Assembly (NCBI GenBank): GCA_018819205.1
Contig: JAHJQE010000096.1
Span: forward strand, 29,665-93,664
Reading direction: 5' to 3'
Origin: Gammaproteobacteria bacterium
Lineage (GTDB): Bacteria > Pseudomonadota > Gammaproteobacteria > Burkholderiales > Gallionellaceae
DNA: 64,000 bases
Shown: positions 17,908 to 26,505 of the stretch, in pieces
Numbering within the stretch: the stretch's first letter is position 1
How the letters are laid out: each line of letters begins with the position of its first letter
Notes under the pieces: model-generated
The model's input: only the letters and a program-made list of their open reading frames with translations
Database searches by the model: none
Told to the model about the DNA's origin: nothing
Position numbers and translations under genes: made by a program

Positions 17908-19281
17908 ATGAAGAAACTACTCGCTTCTTTCATGCTGCTGGCCGTGTTGTTCGGCGCAGTCAGCCCCTCGTTCGCCGAGGAAGCCGCGCCTGCAGCGGAG
18001 GCCGTGACGGCAACTGCTGAAGCCGTTGCTGCTGCCGCACCCGTGCCGGACAAAGGCGACACCACCTGGATGATGTTGTCCACGCTGCTGGTGATCCTGA
18101 TGATCGTGCCGGGCCTGTCCCTGTTCTACGGTGGCCTGGTGCGCGCCAAGAACATGCTGTCCGTACTGTCGCAAGTGTTCGGCATCTTCGCCCTGATCTC
18201 CATCCTGTGGGTGTTCTACGGTTACTCGCTGGCCTTCGGTGACGGTGGCTCGATGAACTGGGCGATCGGTGACCTGAGCAAGATGTTCTTGGCCGGCATG
18301 ACCGGTGACAGCACTGCTGCCACCTTCACCGACGGCGTGGTGATCCCCGAGTTCACCTTCGTGGCCTTCCAACTGACCTTCGCGGCTATCACCACCGCGC
18401 TGATCATCGGCGGCTTCGCAGAGCGCATCAAGTTCGGTTCGCTGATGGTGTTCTCCGCACTGTGGTTCACCTTCGCCTACCTGCCGATCGCACACATGGT
18501 ATGGGCAACCGGTGGTTACCTGTTCGAGAAGGGCGCGCTGGACTTCGCCGGCGGTACTGTGGTGCACATCAACGCCGGTATCGCGGCACTGGTCGGTGCG
18601 ATCGTGATCGGCAAGCGTATCGGTTACGGTAAAGAGCCGATGGCTCCGCACAATCTGCCGATGACCATGATCGGTGCATCCCTGCTGTGGGTGGGCTGGT
18701 TCGGCTTCAACGCCGGCTCCAACCTGGAAGCCACCGGTGGTGCAGCACTGGCCTTCCTGAACACCATCGTCGCTACCGCCGCCGCTGCACTGGCTTGGAT
18801 GGGCGCTGAGAAGATGATGCGCGGCAAGGCTTCCATGCTGGGTATCGCATCCGGTGCAGTCGCAGGTCTGGTTGCCGTCACACCGGCTGCCGGTCTGGTC
18901 GGCCCGATGGGCGCCATCATCCTCGGCCTGATCGTCGGCCCGGTCTGCCTGTGGGCGGTGTCCGGTCTGAAGAAGTCGCTGGGCTATGACGACTCGCTGG
19001 ACGTGTTCGGCATCCACGCAGTCGGCGGCATCATCGGCGCGATCGGCACCGGTATCTTCGTATCGCCGGCACTGGGCGGCGTGGGTGTAGACGGCTACTC
19101 GATGGGTGCACAAGTGATGACGCAAGCCACCGGCGTGCTGATCACCATCGTCTGGTCCGGTGTGGTCGCCTTCGTCAGCTTCAAGCTGGTCGACATGGTC
19201 ATGGGTCTGCGTGTCTCTGAAGAAGATGAACGCGAAGGTCTGGACACTGCGACTCACGGCGAGCGCGCATACAACGTGTAA
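17908..19281 (+). CDS. amtB: Ammonium transporter AmtB
   Basis: This 457-residue inner-membrane channel moves ammonium into the cell and is blocked by GlnK. Residues 1-23 form a signal peptide (MKKLLASFMLLAVLFGAVSPSFA), followed by an Ala-rich periplasmic stretch and eleven transmembrane helices. Recognisable pieces are GLSLFYGGLVRAKNML after helix 1, FAYLPIAHMVW with the pore His, and the second pore His in DVFGIHAVGGIIG. The start at 17908 was preferred to the ATG at 17902, because AGGAG ends only one base before the latter. It is the last gene of the block, followed by a strong terminator. Confidence 0.96.
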   Translation: MKKLLASFMLLAVLFGAVSPSFAEEAAPAAEAVTATAEAVAAAAPVPDKGDTTWMMLSTLLVILMIVPGLSLFYGGLVRAKNMLSVLSQVFGIFALISILWVFYGYSLAFGDGGSMNWAIGDLSKMFLAGMTGDSTAATFTDGVVIPEFTFVAFQLTFAAITTALIIGGFAERIKFGSLMVFSALWFTFAYLPIAHMVWATGGYLFEKGALDFAGGTVVHINAGIAALVGAIVIGKRIGYGKEPMAPHNLPMTMIGASLLWVGWFGFNAGSNLEATGGAALAFLNTIVATAAAALAWMGAEKMMRGKASMLGIASGAVAGLVAVTPAAGLVGPMGAIILGLIVGPVCLWAVSGLKKSLGYDDSLDVFGIHAVGGIIGAIGTGIFVSPALGGVGVDGYSMGAQVMTQATGVLITIVWSGVVAFVSFKLVDMVMGLRVSEEDEREGLDTATHGERAYNV

Positions 19282-19292
19282 CTTCTCCTCCC

Positions 19293-19342
19293 TGGAGCCT
19301 CCCGGCTCCATTTCAGGGCACCTTCGCGGGTGCCCTTTTTTT
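19293..19342 (+). terminator. Tandem-hairpin Rho-independent terminator after amtB
   Basis: Two consecutive hairpins. A 7-bp stem (TGGAGCC/GGCTCCA) at 19293-19310 is followed by a GC-rich stem (GGGCACC/GGTGCCC) at 19316-19335 that runs straight into seven T residues. The second is a textbook intrinsic terminator. Confidence 0.92.
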
Positions 19343-19370
19343 ACCGAACCAACATATCAAGGAGAGAACT

Positions 19371-19646
19371 ATGGCTGGAGAAATGGAAAAGCTGTTCGCC
19401 CTGGCCGGTCGCATCCATGTCCTGTTGCGGCGCGAGCACAACCGAATCATTGACGTCGAATGGATGTGTAACGACGAAAGCTACGCCAGAGAGGTCCTCA
19501 AGCTGGCACGCTCTGCTGAATCTGAAGAACTGCTGGCACTGGCCGAACGTGTCGAGGAAGTGCATCCCCTGCTGCCGCGCCCTCAACGCATCGAAGCAGC
19601 GATACCCCCCAAGGCCGAATCGAAGTACGTCGCAAGCTTGCGCTGA
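19371..19646 (+). CDS. Conserved hypothetical protein, 91 residues
   Basis: A small soluble acidic protein with no signal peptide and no membrane segment. It is mostly helical in appearance, with Leu/Glu-rich stretches (AESEELLALAERVEEV) and one Cys. A strong AAGGAG sits 7 bases before the ATG, and codon use resembles neighbouring genes, so it is probably real. It is flanked by terminators on both sides and therefore forms a single-gene unit between amtB and napA. I do not recognise a family. The position suggests, but does not show, a link to nitrogen metabolism. Confidence 0.65.
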   Translation: MAGEMEKLFALAGRIHVLLRREHNRIIDVEWMCNDESYAREVLKLARSAESEELLALAERVEEVHPLLPRPQRIEAAIPPKAESKYVASLR

Positions 19647-19677
19647 TTCTCGCCAGCCCAAGCGAAGCACCATACAG

Positions 19678-19700
19678 AGGGCGCCGCAGAGCGCCCTTTC
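19678..19700 (+). terminator. Probable terminator after the 91-residue gene
   Basis: GGGCGC and GCGCCC arms enclose a 6-base loop and are followed by TTT and a T-rich stretch. The T-run is short, so termination may be partial. Confidence 0.65.
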
Positions 19701-19721
19701 CCATCCTTTTGGTCTGCTATT

Positions 19722-19742
19722 ACATTCACAATCGTTGAATGT
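19722..19742. promoter_or_regulatory. Palindrome upstream of napA (candidate operator)
   Basis: ACATTCA and TGAATGT arms about 6-7 bases apart, about 110 bases before the napA start. It does not match FNR (TTGAT-N4-ATCAA) or a clear NarL heptamer pair. It could be an operator or a small hairpin. No -35/-10 promoter was assigned with confidence in the roughly 200-base gap. Confidence 0.3.
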
Positions 19743-19849
19743 TTCGCCAAAAAGGAATAGATTTATCCTCGATGCATGTTTTCATGGGATCTCTCGCTTC
19801 TTGTCGTTTCGATCCCCGATGATTCCAACTTCTTCGAAGGAATATCACC

Positions 19850-22585
19850 ATGACTGTCACCCGCCGCGATTTCCTGAAGCAAAGTGTCGTTGTCTCCACC
19901 GCCGCTGCCACAGTCGGCCTGCCAGTCGGTGAACTGGCGGAAGCTGTGACGCAAAGTGTCGAATCCGGCTGGCGCTGGGACAGGGGAGTGTGCCGCTTCT
20001 GCGGTGTCGGCTGCGGTCTGCAGATCGCCACCCACAAAGGCAAGATCGTCGCCACCAAGGCCGATGCAGATGCCCAAGTGAATCGCGGACTCAACTGCGT
20101 CAAAGGCTATTTCAACGGCAAGATCCCCTATGGACATGACCGGTTGACCAAACCGCTGCTGCGCATGAAGAACGGCCGCTTCGACAAGCGCGGTGATTTC
20201 GTGGAAGTCTCATGGGAGCGCGCCTTCGACGAGATGGAGAAGCAGTTCAAGCGCTATCACAAGGAGCTGGGGCCGACCGGCGTCGGCTTCTTCGCTTCGG
20301 GACAGCATACCGTCCAGGAAGGCTACGCCGCGGTGAAGCTGTTCAAGGCAGGCTTCCGCACCAACAATCTGGACCCGAACGCCCGTCACTGCATGGCGTC
20401 CGCAGTTGCCGCTTTCATGCAGACTTTTGGCATCGACGAGCCTGCAGGCAACTATGATGACATCGAGCACACCGACACCATGGTGCTATGGGGCGCGAAC
20501 ATGGCCGAGATGCACCCGGTGTTGTGGACACGCGTGACGGATCGACGTCTGTCCTCACCAAACACCCGCATCGTCAACCTGACCACCATCAGCAACCGCT
20601 CATCCGATATCGCGGATCTGGAGATCATCTTCAAACCGAGTACCGACCTTGCCATAATGAACTATCTGGCGCGCGAGATCGTGAAGCGCGACGCGGTGAA
20701 CTGGGACTTCGTCAACAAGCACTGCGCCTTCGCCACCGGCCCGAGCGACATCGGCTACGGCATGCGCGGTGCGGACAAGTACGACTATGAGGCCGAGAAG
20801 GATACGAACGGCAAAGAGCTGACCATGCAGCTCGACGCGGCCGAGGCAACAGGACAGGGTAAACAGGCAGGGGAGACGGTGGAGCAGAAGAATCGGGCCA
20901 GTGCAGGGAAACACTGGCTGATCAGCTTCGAGGATTTCAAAAAGGGGGTAGAGCCCTACACGCTGGACTTCGTCGCCGAACTGGCCAAGGGTGACGCGGA
21001 TGAGTCCCTAGAGGACTTCAAGGCCAAGCTCAAGCAGTTGGCTGACCTCTATATCGAGAAGAACCGCAAGGTGGTGAGCTTCTGGACCATGGGCTTCAAC
21101 CAGCATCAGCGCGGCACCTGGGTCAACGAGCAGGCCTACATGGTGCATCTGTTGCTGGGCAAACAGGCGATGCCGGGCAATGGAGCCTTCTCACTGACCG
21201 GCCAACCTTCCGCCTGCGGAACGGCGCGCGAAGTGGGGACCTTCTCACACCGCCTGCCGGCAGACATGGTGGTGGACAACGCCGAACACCGTACTCACTC
21301 CGAACATATCTGGAACCTGCCTCCCAAGACACTCAACCCCAAGATCGGCAGCCACTTCACCAAACTGCTGCGCGACCTTGAGGATGGACAGCTCAAGTGG
21401 GCATGGATACAGGTGTGCAACCCCTTCCAGGACACTGCCAACGCCAACCACTGGATCCATGCGGCACGCGAGAAAGACAACTTCATCGTGGTGTCGGATG
21501 TGTATCCCGGCATCTCCACCAAGGTGGCCGACCTGGTCCTGCCTTCCGCCATCATCTTCGAGAAGTGGGGCGGCTATGGCAACGCCGAACGTCGCACCCA
21601 GTTGTGGCGTGAGCAGATCCCGCCACCCGGCATGGCACGTTCGGACATCTGGCAGATCATCGAGTTCTCCAAACGTTTCAAGTTGAAAGAGGTATGGGGA
21701 GAGCAAAAGATCCCCGGCCTCAAAACGGAGGGCTTCGAGGATGGGAAATTGCCGGACTTGCTGAGCGGGTCCGGCTATTCGCCGGATGCCACGTTGTATG
21801 ACGTGCTGTTCGCCACCGAGACCAACCGCAAGTTCAAATGGCCGGATGCCATCGCCAAGGGACATGACAACCATACCGCCACGCTGCTGGGTGACCACTG
21901 GTTCCCGGAGAAGGCGCTGTTCGAGGAATATGCACAGTTCGGACGCGGCCATGCGCATGACCTGGCCGATTTCGACATGTACTTCCGTGATGATGTGCGC
22001 GGCCTGAAATGGCCGGTAGTGAACGGCAAGGAAACGCACTGGCGCTTCAATGAAGCGTATGACCCTTACGTCAAGAAAGGGAGCGGCTTCGACTTCTACG
22101 GACCTGCCGGAAAATCTTTGCCCAGTGGCGATCTGAACGGTGTCACTACACAAGAGAAGACCAATATCGCCGGCAAAGCGAAGATCTTCTTCCGCCCCTA
22201 TGCCGCACCAGCCGAGCAGCCGGATAAAAATTACGACCTGTGGCTGTCCACTGGCCGGGTACTGGAACACTGGCACTCCGGCACCATGACCCGACGCGTG
22301 CGCGAGCTGCACTGGGCCGTACCCGCCGCGCAGATCTTCATGCATCCGGACGATGCCAAGGCGCGCGGCCTGAAACAGAATGCCACGGCATGGATCGAAT
22401 CCCGGCGCGGCAAGATCAAGGCGACCGTGGAGACGAAGGGACGCAACCGTCCTGCCAAAGGGATGGTGTTCGTGCCGTGGTTCGATGAAGGCGTGTTCAT
22501 CAACAAGCTGACGCTGGATGCCACTTGCCCGATCTCCAAGCAGACCGACTTCAAGAAATGTGCCGTGAAGATCTACAAGGCTTGA
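19850..22585 (+). CDS. napA: Periplasmic nitrate reductase catalytic subunit NapA
   Basis: This 911-residue molybdopterin enzyme reduces nitrate to nitrite in the periplasm. A Tat signal (TRRDFLK at residues 4-10) directs folded export. The [4Fe-4S] cysteines are C48, C51, C55 and C83 in the NapA spacing CX2CX3CX27C, and C181 in NARHCMAS should ligate molybdenum. The protein is about 80 residues longer than E. coli or Rhodobacter NapA (about 830), with a charged Lys/Glu/Gln-rich insertion near residues 315-355. It pairs with napB 29 bases downstream. No napD chaperone, napC, napG/H or napM quinol oxidase gene is in view, so electron supply must come from elsewhere. Confidence 0.93.
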   Translation: MTVTRRDFLKQSVVVSTAAATVGLPVGELAEAVTQSVESGWRWDRGVCRFCGVGCGLQIATHKGKIVATKADADAQVNRGLNCVKGYFNGKIPYGHDRLTKPLLRMKNGRFDKRGDFVEVSWERAFDEMEKQFKRYHKELGPTGVGFFASGQHTVQEGYAAVKLFKAGFRTNNLDPNARHCMASAVAAFMQTFGIDEPAGNYDDIEHTDTMVLWGANMAEMHPVLWTRVTDRRLSSPNTRIVNLTTISNRSSDIADLEIIFKPSTDLAIMNYLAREIVKRDAVNWDFVNKHCAFATGPSDIGYGMRGADKYDYEAEKDTNGKELTMQLDAAEATGQGKQAGETVEQKNRASAGKHWLISFEDFKKGVEPYTLDFVAELAKGDADESLEDFKAKLKQLADLYIEKNRKVVSFWTMGFNQHQRGTWVNEQAYMVHLLLGKQAMPGNGAFSLTGQPSACGTAREVGTFSHRLPADMVVDNAEHRTHSEHIWNLPPKTLNPKIGSHFTKLLRDLEDGQLKWAWIQVCNPFQDTANANHWIHAAREKDNFIVVSDVYPGISTKVADLVLPSAIIFEKWGGYGNAERRTQLWREQIPPPGMARSDIWQIIEFSKRFKLKEVWGEQKIPGLKTEGFEDGKLPDLLSGSGYSPDATLYDVLFATETNRKFKWPDAIAKGHDNHTATLLGDHWFPEKALFEEYAQFGRGHAHDLADFDMYFRDDVRGLKWPVVNGKETHWRFNEAYDPYVKKGSGFDFYGPAGKSLPSGDLNGVTTQEKTNIAGKAKIFFRPYAAPAEQPDKNYDLWLSTGRVLEHWHSGTMTRRVRELHWAVPAAQIFMHPDDAKARGLKQNATAWIESRRGKIKATVETKGRNRPAKGMVFVPWFDEGVFINKLTLDATCPISKQTDFKKCAVKIYKA

Positions 22586-22614
22586 ACCCAAAGAACACGC
22601 CCAGGAGAACAACC

Positions 22615-23097
22615 ATGAACCAGCACTCCGGATCTCGTTTCATACAGACAATGGCAGGCATCGTACTGCTGCTGGCAGGCCCTGTCGTCGCATCGGCCGC
22701 CCCGCCCATCAAGGCTGACAGCATGGGGCTTAGCAAGAGCAGCGTCTTTTCCGTCCCTGAACCCAAGGCCTATGACTACCCCGCGACCCAGCCCGGAGCA
22801 AGCAAGGTGCTGCCCCGCGCCTACAAGGATGCACCGCCGCAGGTACCGCACAGCATCGACGAGTTCCAGCCGATCACGGCACAGATGAACATGTGCGCCG
22901 CCTGCCACGGGCAGCCCGCGCTATGGGGACAGAAGCTGGAGAAGGGCACACCGACGCCGATTCCGCCCAGCCATTACACCGACCTGCGCAATGCACCCGG
23001 CAAGGTGACTCAGAACCTGATCGGTGCGCGCTACAACTGCAACCAGTGCCATGTGCCACAGACCAACGCGCCAGCATTGGTCAAAAACACCTTCTGA
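22615..23097 (+). CDS. napB: Periplasmic nitrate reductase dihaem cytochrome subunit NapB
   Basis: This 160-residue dihaem c-type cytochrome passes electrons to NapA. A hydrophobic signal sequence spans residues 8-30. Two haem motifs are present: CAACH at 94-98 and CNQCH at 142-146, with additional histidines (such as H79 and H120) available as distal ligands. The start at 22615 has a CAGGAG ribosome-binding site; a longer in-frame start would run inside napA. It is convergent with the MBL-fold gene, 33 bases away, with no obvious terminator between. Confidence 0.93.
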   Translation: MNQHSGSRFIQTMAGIVLLLAGPVVASAAPPIKADSMGLSKSSVFSVPEPKAYDYPATQPGASKVLPRAYKDAPPQVPHSIDEFQPITAQMNMCAACHGQPALWGQKLEKGTPTPIPPSHYTDLRNAPGKVTQNLIGARYNCNQCHVPQTNAPALVKNTF

Positions 23098-23130
23098 GGC
23101 AGTCAGTCCAGGCACACCTTGTGTGCCGGC

Positions 23131-23913
23131 TCACTCATGGAACTTCGGAAACTGCTGCAGCGTGTGGAAGAACTCGATGTCATGATTCGGCCACAGCTGG
23201 GCATGTTCTGCCTGCTGCAGACTTTTTAATTTGCGGATACTGTCCAACGCAAGGTCTTCGCGATCCTGCCAGCACAATCCCGGTGCGATCTCCTTGACCA
23301 GGTTCTCGGACAAGTCTGCCGCGTCGCCGCACAGCACAACCGGCGGGCCCTTGGGCAGCTCGATCCATAACGACATATGACCCGCGGTATGGCCGGGTGT
23401 AGAGACCGCCCGCACCCCTGGTACCAGATCGTACTCGCCCTGCTGCACCTTCCACGGATAGTCGCCCGCGAAATCATCGCTGAAATAGGCAGGATCAAGG
23501 TCGGTACGCGCCGCTTGCAGTTCATCGTGCTGCACGTGCACCTCCTTGCCGCACACGTCGCACAACCCGCCCGCATGGTCGAAATGCAGATGGCTGAGGA
23601 ACACCACATCCACATCGGCAGGCGTCAGCCCCATCTTTGCCAGGTGGTTGGGCAGGCGCTGTTCGGCTTTCATGTCCGGGGCACCGAAGGCGAAGTTCTC
23701 TTCGTCATAGTATCTGGCACGCTGCTTCGGCTCGGCGATCTTGCCGTAGTCGCAGCCCACATCGAACAGGATGCGACCGTTGGCGGTCTCGATCAGATAA
23801 GCGAGGATGGGCGCTTCGATGATCTGCCCCTGTCCGCGGTTACGCGTAGACAGCGATTTGTCGTAACGATGGGTTGCGGTCAGTAACGGCCACAGACGAA
23901 GTACCTGACTCAT
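23131..23913 (-). CDS. MBL-fold metallohydrolase (AHL-lactonase-like family)
   Basis: A 260-residue metallo-beta-lactamase-fold hydrolase. The dinuclear zinc motif HLHFDH is at residues 108-113, a second metal His follows in TPGHTAGHMSLW, and a bridging Asp in LCGDAADL. The overall layout resembles the N-acyl-homoserine lactonase branch of the fold, but that branch includes many enzymes with other ester, amide or lactone substrates. It is the last gene of the guanidine cluster and overlaps the preceding amidase by 4 bases (ATGA), so it probably acts in the same process. No quorum-sensing genes are nearby, which argues against an AHL role. Confidence 0.82.
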   Translation of the reverse strand: MSQVLRLWPLLTATHRYDKSLSTRNRGQGQIIEAPILAYLIETANGRILFDVGCDYGKIAEPKQRARYYDEENFAFGAPDMKAEQRLPNHLAKMGLTPADVDVVFLSHLHFDHAGGLCDVCGKEVHVQHDELQAARTDLDPAYFSDDFAGDYPWKVQQGEYDLVPGVRAVSTPGHTAGHMSLWIELPKGPPVVLCGDAADLSENLVKEIAPGLCWQDREDLALDSIRKLKSLQQAEHAQLWPNHDIEFFHTLQQFPKFHE

Positions 23914-24548
23914 TTCGACACCTCCATTTCAGTGATGACAGTTTGCGTATCCGCGACGCGACCGAAGATGCCACCCTCGACGGCGACCATCTGCAAGGCT
24001 GCTTCATGCAGGTACGGATGCGCGGAGCCGCAGGCATCCGCCACCAGCACGCACTCGAAGCCGCGATCCGCCGCTTCGCGCAGCGTGGAATGTACGCACA
24101 CCTCGGTGGTGACCCCGCACAGGTACAGCCGGCGGATGCCGAGTACAGCCAGGATCTGCGCCAGATCGGTCTGATGGAAGGCACCGTAGCCGGGCTTGTC
24201 CACCACCGGCTCACCGGCCTGCGGTTGCAACTCATCGACGAAATCATGCCCGTACTCACCGCGCACCAGCAGGCGCCCTAGCGGCCCATTGCTGCCGATC
24301 TCGGCACCGGCCTGGCGGCTGCGCGCCAGCTTGGCCGGTGGACAATCGCTCAGATCTGGACGATGACCTTCGCGCGTGTGCACCACCAGCATGCCGTGGC
24401 GGCGGGCGTGATCGAGCAGCGTACTGATGAAGGGGATGGGCTGGCGCAGGGCGCTGACATCCATGCCCGCAGTGGCCGCATAGCCGCCGGGATCGAGGAA
24501 ATCCCGCTGCATATCGATCACGATGAGTGCGTCAGGCCGCTTGTCCAT
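23910..24548 (-). CDS. Isochorismatase-fold cysteine hydrolase, biuret-hydrolase-like
   Basis: A 212-residue amidase of the cysteine hydrolase (isochorismatase) superfamily. The catalytic triad is Asp12 (VIDMQRDF), Lys118 (VDKPGYG) and Cys151 (GVTTEVCVHST), with the cis-peptide GVTT. Blocks such as VHTREGHRPDL, the R..GAEIG stretch and the end EGGIFGRV recall biuret and triuret hydrolases, as far as I can judge from memory. Biuret hydrolase yields allophanate, the substrate of the allophanate hydrolase encoded 4 kb upstream in the same direction, so that role would be coherent. Ureidoacrylate-type or other amidase activity remains possible. It overlaps the EamA gene by 17 bases and the MBL gene by 4. 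Confidence 0.8.
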   Translation of the reverse strand: MDKRPDALIVIDMQRDFLDPGGYAATAGMDVSALRQPIPFISTLLDHARRHGMLVVHTREGHRPDLSDCPPAKLARSRQAGAEIGSNGPLGRLLVRGEYGHDFVDELQPQAGEPVVDKPGYGAFHQTDLAQILAVLGIRRLYLCGVTTEVCVHSTLREAADRGFECVLVADACGSAHPYLHEAALQMVAVEGGIFGRVADTQTVITEMEVSK

Positions 24549-25437
24549 GTGCCGCCCCTGTGGATTCGGTACGTGCCTCGATGACGGCGGCGGAGAGGAT
24601 CAGCGTTCCGCCGATCGCTTCACGCCAGGAAAGATGTTCACCACCGATCAGAACCGCCGAGATCACCGCCACTACCAGTTCGCCCAGCAGCAGGATGGCG
24701 GCACGGCCTGCATCCAGCCGCGCGACGCCGTAGAAAGTGACCAGCGTGCCGGGCAGTATCCACAACAAGCCGAGCGCCAGCATCGTACCGACCTGCTGGC
24801 CCTCGAGTGTGGGCAACGGTTTCCCGCCGAAAGTCAGGAAGCCCAATGCGATCAGCGCGCAGCCGCCTATCATCGCGCTCGCCCGTACCGAGTCGGTCAG
24901 ATGATGGCCGACCCGCACCGCCACGTTGTTGAGCGCGAACGCCAGGCCGGACGAAAGCGCCAGCAGGTCGATCATCGACAGCGGCGCGGAGAACAGTTCC
25001 GGTCCACCCAGGGTCGCCACCAGGCCGGCCAGCGCCAGCAACAGCGAGATGAGGCGCAGACGCGTGAACGCCTCGCCGAGAAAGATGCGCGCCGCGATGA
25101 TGGTCCACACCGGCGCAAGGAAGAACAGCAGCATCACGCGCACCACGCTGCCTTCGGTGAGCGCGGTGACCAGCGAGGCATTGGCCCAGCCGCCCATCAG
25201 CATGATGATCGCCAGCAAGCCGAGCTGGTCGCGCCACTGCGCCATACTGCGTAAGGCAAACGGCAACAGCAGCAGGGCAGCCAGTCCGTAAGCGAACACC
25301 TGCACGATGCTGCCGGCGACGCCGATGCCGTCCAGCGCCTTCAGCGGCCACCACAGCATGCCCCAGAACAGCGCGCCCACCAATAGCGAGCTGATCGCCA
25401 TGCGCTCGCGGCGCGGCGCCAATGCTGTCATCGTCAT
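24532..25437 (-). CDS. EamA/DMT family permease
   Basis: A 301-residue inner-membrane protein with ten hydrophobic segments in two repeated halves, the standard layout of EamA (drug/metabolite transporter) permeases. Substrates of the family range from amino acids to nucleobases and drugs, and sequence does not decide which applies. Its start lies one base after the stop of the desaturase-like gene, and its end overlaps the amidase gene, so it belongs to a tightly coupled four-gene tail. In this context it may export or import a small nitrogen-rich metabolite; this is an inference. Confidence 0.85.
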   Translation of the reverse strand: MTMTALAPRRERMAISSLLVGALFWGMLWWPLKALDGIGVAGSIVQVFAYGLAALLLLPFALRSMAQWRDQLGLLAIIMLMGGWANASLVTALTEGSVVRVMLLFFLAPVWTIIAARIFLGEAFTRLRLISLLLALAGLVATLGGPELFSAPLSMIDLLALSSGLAFALNNVAVRVGHHLTDSVRASAMIGGCALIALGFLTFGGKPLPTLEGQQVGTMLALGLLWILPGTLVTFYGVARLDAGRAAILLLGELVVAVISAVLIGGEHLSWREAIGGTLILSAAVIEARTESTGAAHGQAA

Positions 25438-25438
25438 C

Positions 25439-26449
25439 TCACACCGCCGTCAGGAAAGAGACCGATACCGCGCCGATGAAACCCTCCGCCTTGCCGGCTG
25501 CAGTATCGACCACGCCGTAATCGTCGGACAACACGCGCGTCACGCGATGGCGATGGAACGGCAGCAGCAGTCTGGACATGGGAATGACCTGCCCGTTACT
25601 GTCGCCATACAGCTTGCGATGCAGCGCCGGTAATCGGTACCAGGGCACAGCCAGCTGCTCGTGATGCGCATTGTGGTAGGGGAAGTTCAGGATCAGCAGG
25701 TTCAGCCACGGCCGGCACACGCTGACCAGATTGGAATAAGTGTTGCCCTGCTCATAGGCTTTGTCGCGCAGCTTTTCGTCCGGCACCTTGTCGCTCTCCA
25801 GGATGGCATACGCATCGTAGGTATGCTGGAAGGCATCGGCGAAACGCAGCACGGTGACCATGACCAGGTAGGCAACAACGTACAGCAGCAGCGCCTGCAT
25901 CGAATAATAAGCCAGCATTGCGAACGCGATGCCGCGCAGCAGCAGGATCAGCGCGACGCGCTTGCGGTCCGCGCGCCGTTCTTCGCGCAGGAACGGCAAA
26001 GCGATGACGAAGGCGTGCATCAGCAACTCGACTGCCGGGATGTACAGCCACTCCAGCAACAGCATGAAGCGGCGAAGTGGCGCAGGCAGGGACCGGACCA
26101 GCGCCTTGGTGTCCAGACTGATCACGTCGGCGCGATCGACATGATGGCGCACATGTTTGTGTCGCAGATGCTCATAGCGCGCGTAGCAGCTGCCGGTGAG
26201 CCAGATCATCAACACACCACCCCATGAATTTGCGTCGTGGCGCGCAAATATCGTGTCGTGTGCGAACTCGTGGAACAGATAGGCGGCGATGATGAGCGCG
26301 TGGGCGAACCACAGCGTGGCCAACGATGCCACGGCCAGATTGCTGCTCGTCATCAACCACAAGCCGACCCCGTAGCCGCTCAGGGCATAGGTGATGGCGA
26401 GGGAATTCGGAAGGATGCCATCTGCATGGCGAAAGATGCGCGTGCGCAT
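25439..26449 (-). CDS. Membrane fatty-acid-desaturase-like di-iron enzyme
   Basis: A 336-residue integral-membrane di-iron oxygenase/desaturase. Three histidine boxes are intact: HEFAH at 60-64, a His-rich second box with HKHVRHH at 97-103, and HNAHH near 270. Hydrophobic segments precede and separate the boxes as in FADS-like desaturases and related hydroxylases. It lies inside a nitrogen-assimilation cluster and not with lipid genes, coupled to a transporter and two hydrolases. The substrate may therefore be a small or alkylated nitrogen compound, although ordinary acyl desaturation cannot be excluded. It is separated from the substrate-binding-protein gene by a strong hairpin. Confidence 0.83.
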   Translation of the reverse strand: MRTRIFRHADGILPNSLAITYALSGYGVGLWLMTSSNLAVASLATLWFAHALIIAAYLFHEFAHDTIFARHDANSWGGVLMIWLTGSCYARYEHLRHKHVRHHVDRADVISLDTKALVRSLPAPLRRFMLLLEWLYIPAVELLMHAFVIALPFLREERRADRKRVALILLLRGIAFAMLAYYSMQALLLYVVAYLVMVTVLRFADAFQHTYDAYAILESDKVPDEKLRDKAYEQGNTYSNLVSVCRPWLNLLILNFPYHNAHHEQLAVPWYRLPALHRKLYGDSNGQVIPMSRLLLPFHRHRVTRVLSDDYGVVDTAAGKAEGFIGAVSVSFLTAV

Positions 26450-26465
26450 AGTGACTCCTTAAGAA

Positions 26466-26497
26466 CGCCCCTGCTTGCGACAACGCTCGCAGGGGCG
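26466..26497 (-). terminator. Strong hairpin after the substrate-binding-protein gene
   Basis: CGCCCCTGC and GCAGGGGCG arms (9 bp, perfect) enclose 14 bases that contain a further GCGA/TCGC pairing. TTCTT follows on the minus strand. It fits a partial terminator or mRNA-protecting hairpin, a common device for making more binding protein than downstream products. Confidence 0.7.
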
Positions 26498-26505
26498 ATA
26501 CCGCA

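Noticed and set aside
17917..19311. 464-codon minus-strand frame opposite amtB
   Set aside because: Composition (His/Asp/Gln-rich) is that of a shadow of amtB codons, and amtB is unambiguous.
19647..19849. FNR or NarL sites controlling napA
   Set aside because: No TTGAT-N4-ATCAA or paired NarL heptamers; only an unassigned palindrome was kept, with low confidence.
23131..23913. Quorum-quenching AHL lactonase
   Set aside because: The fold is right, but no LuxI/LuxR genes are near and the operon context is nitrogen metabolism, so only the fold-level call was given.
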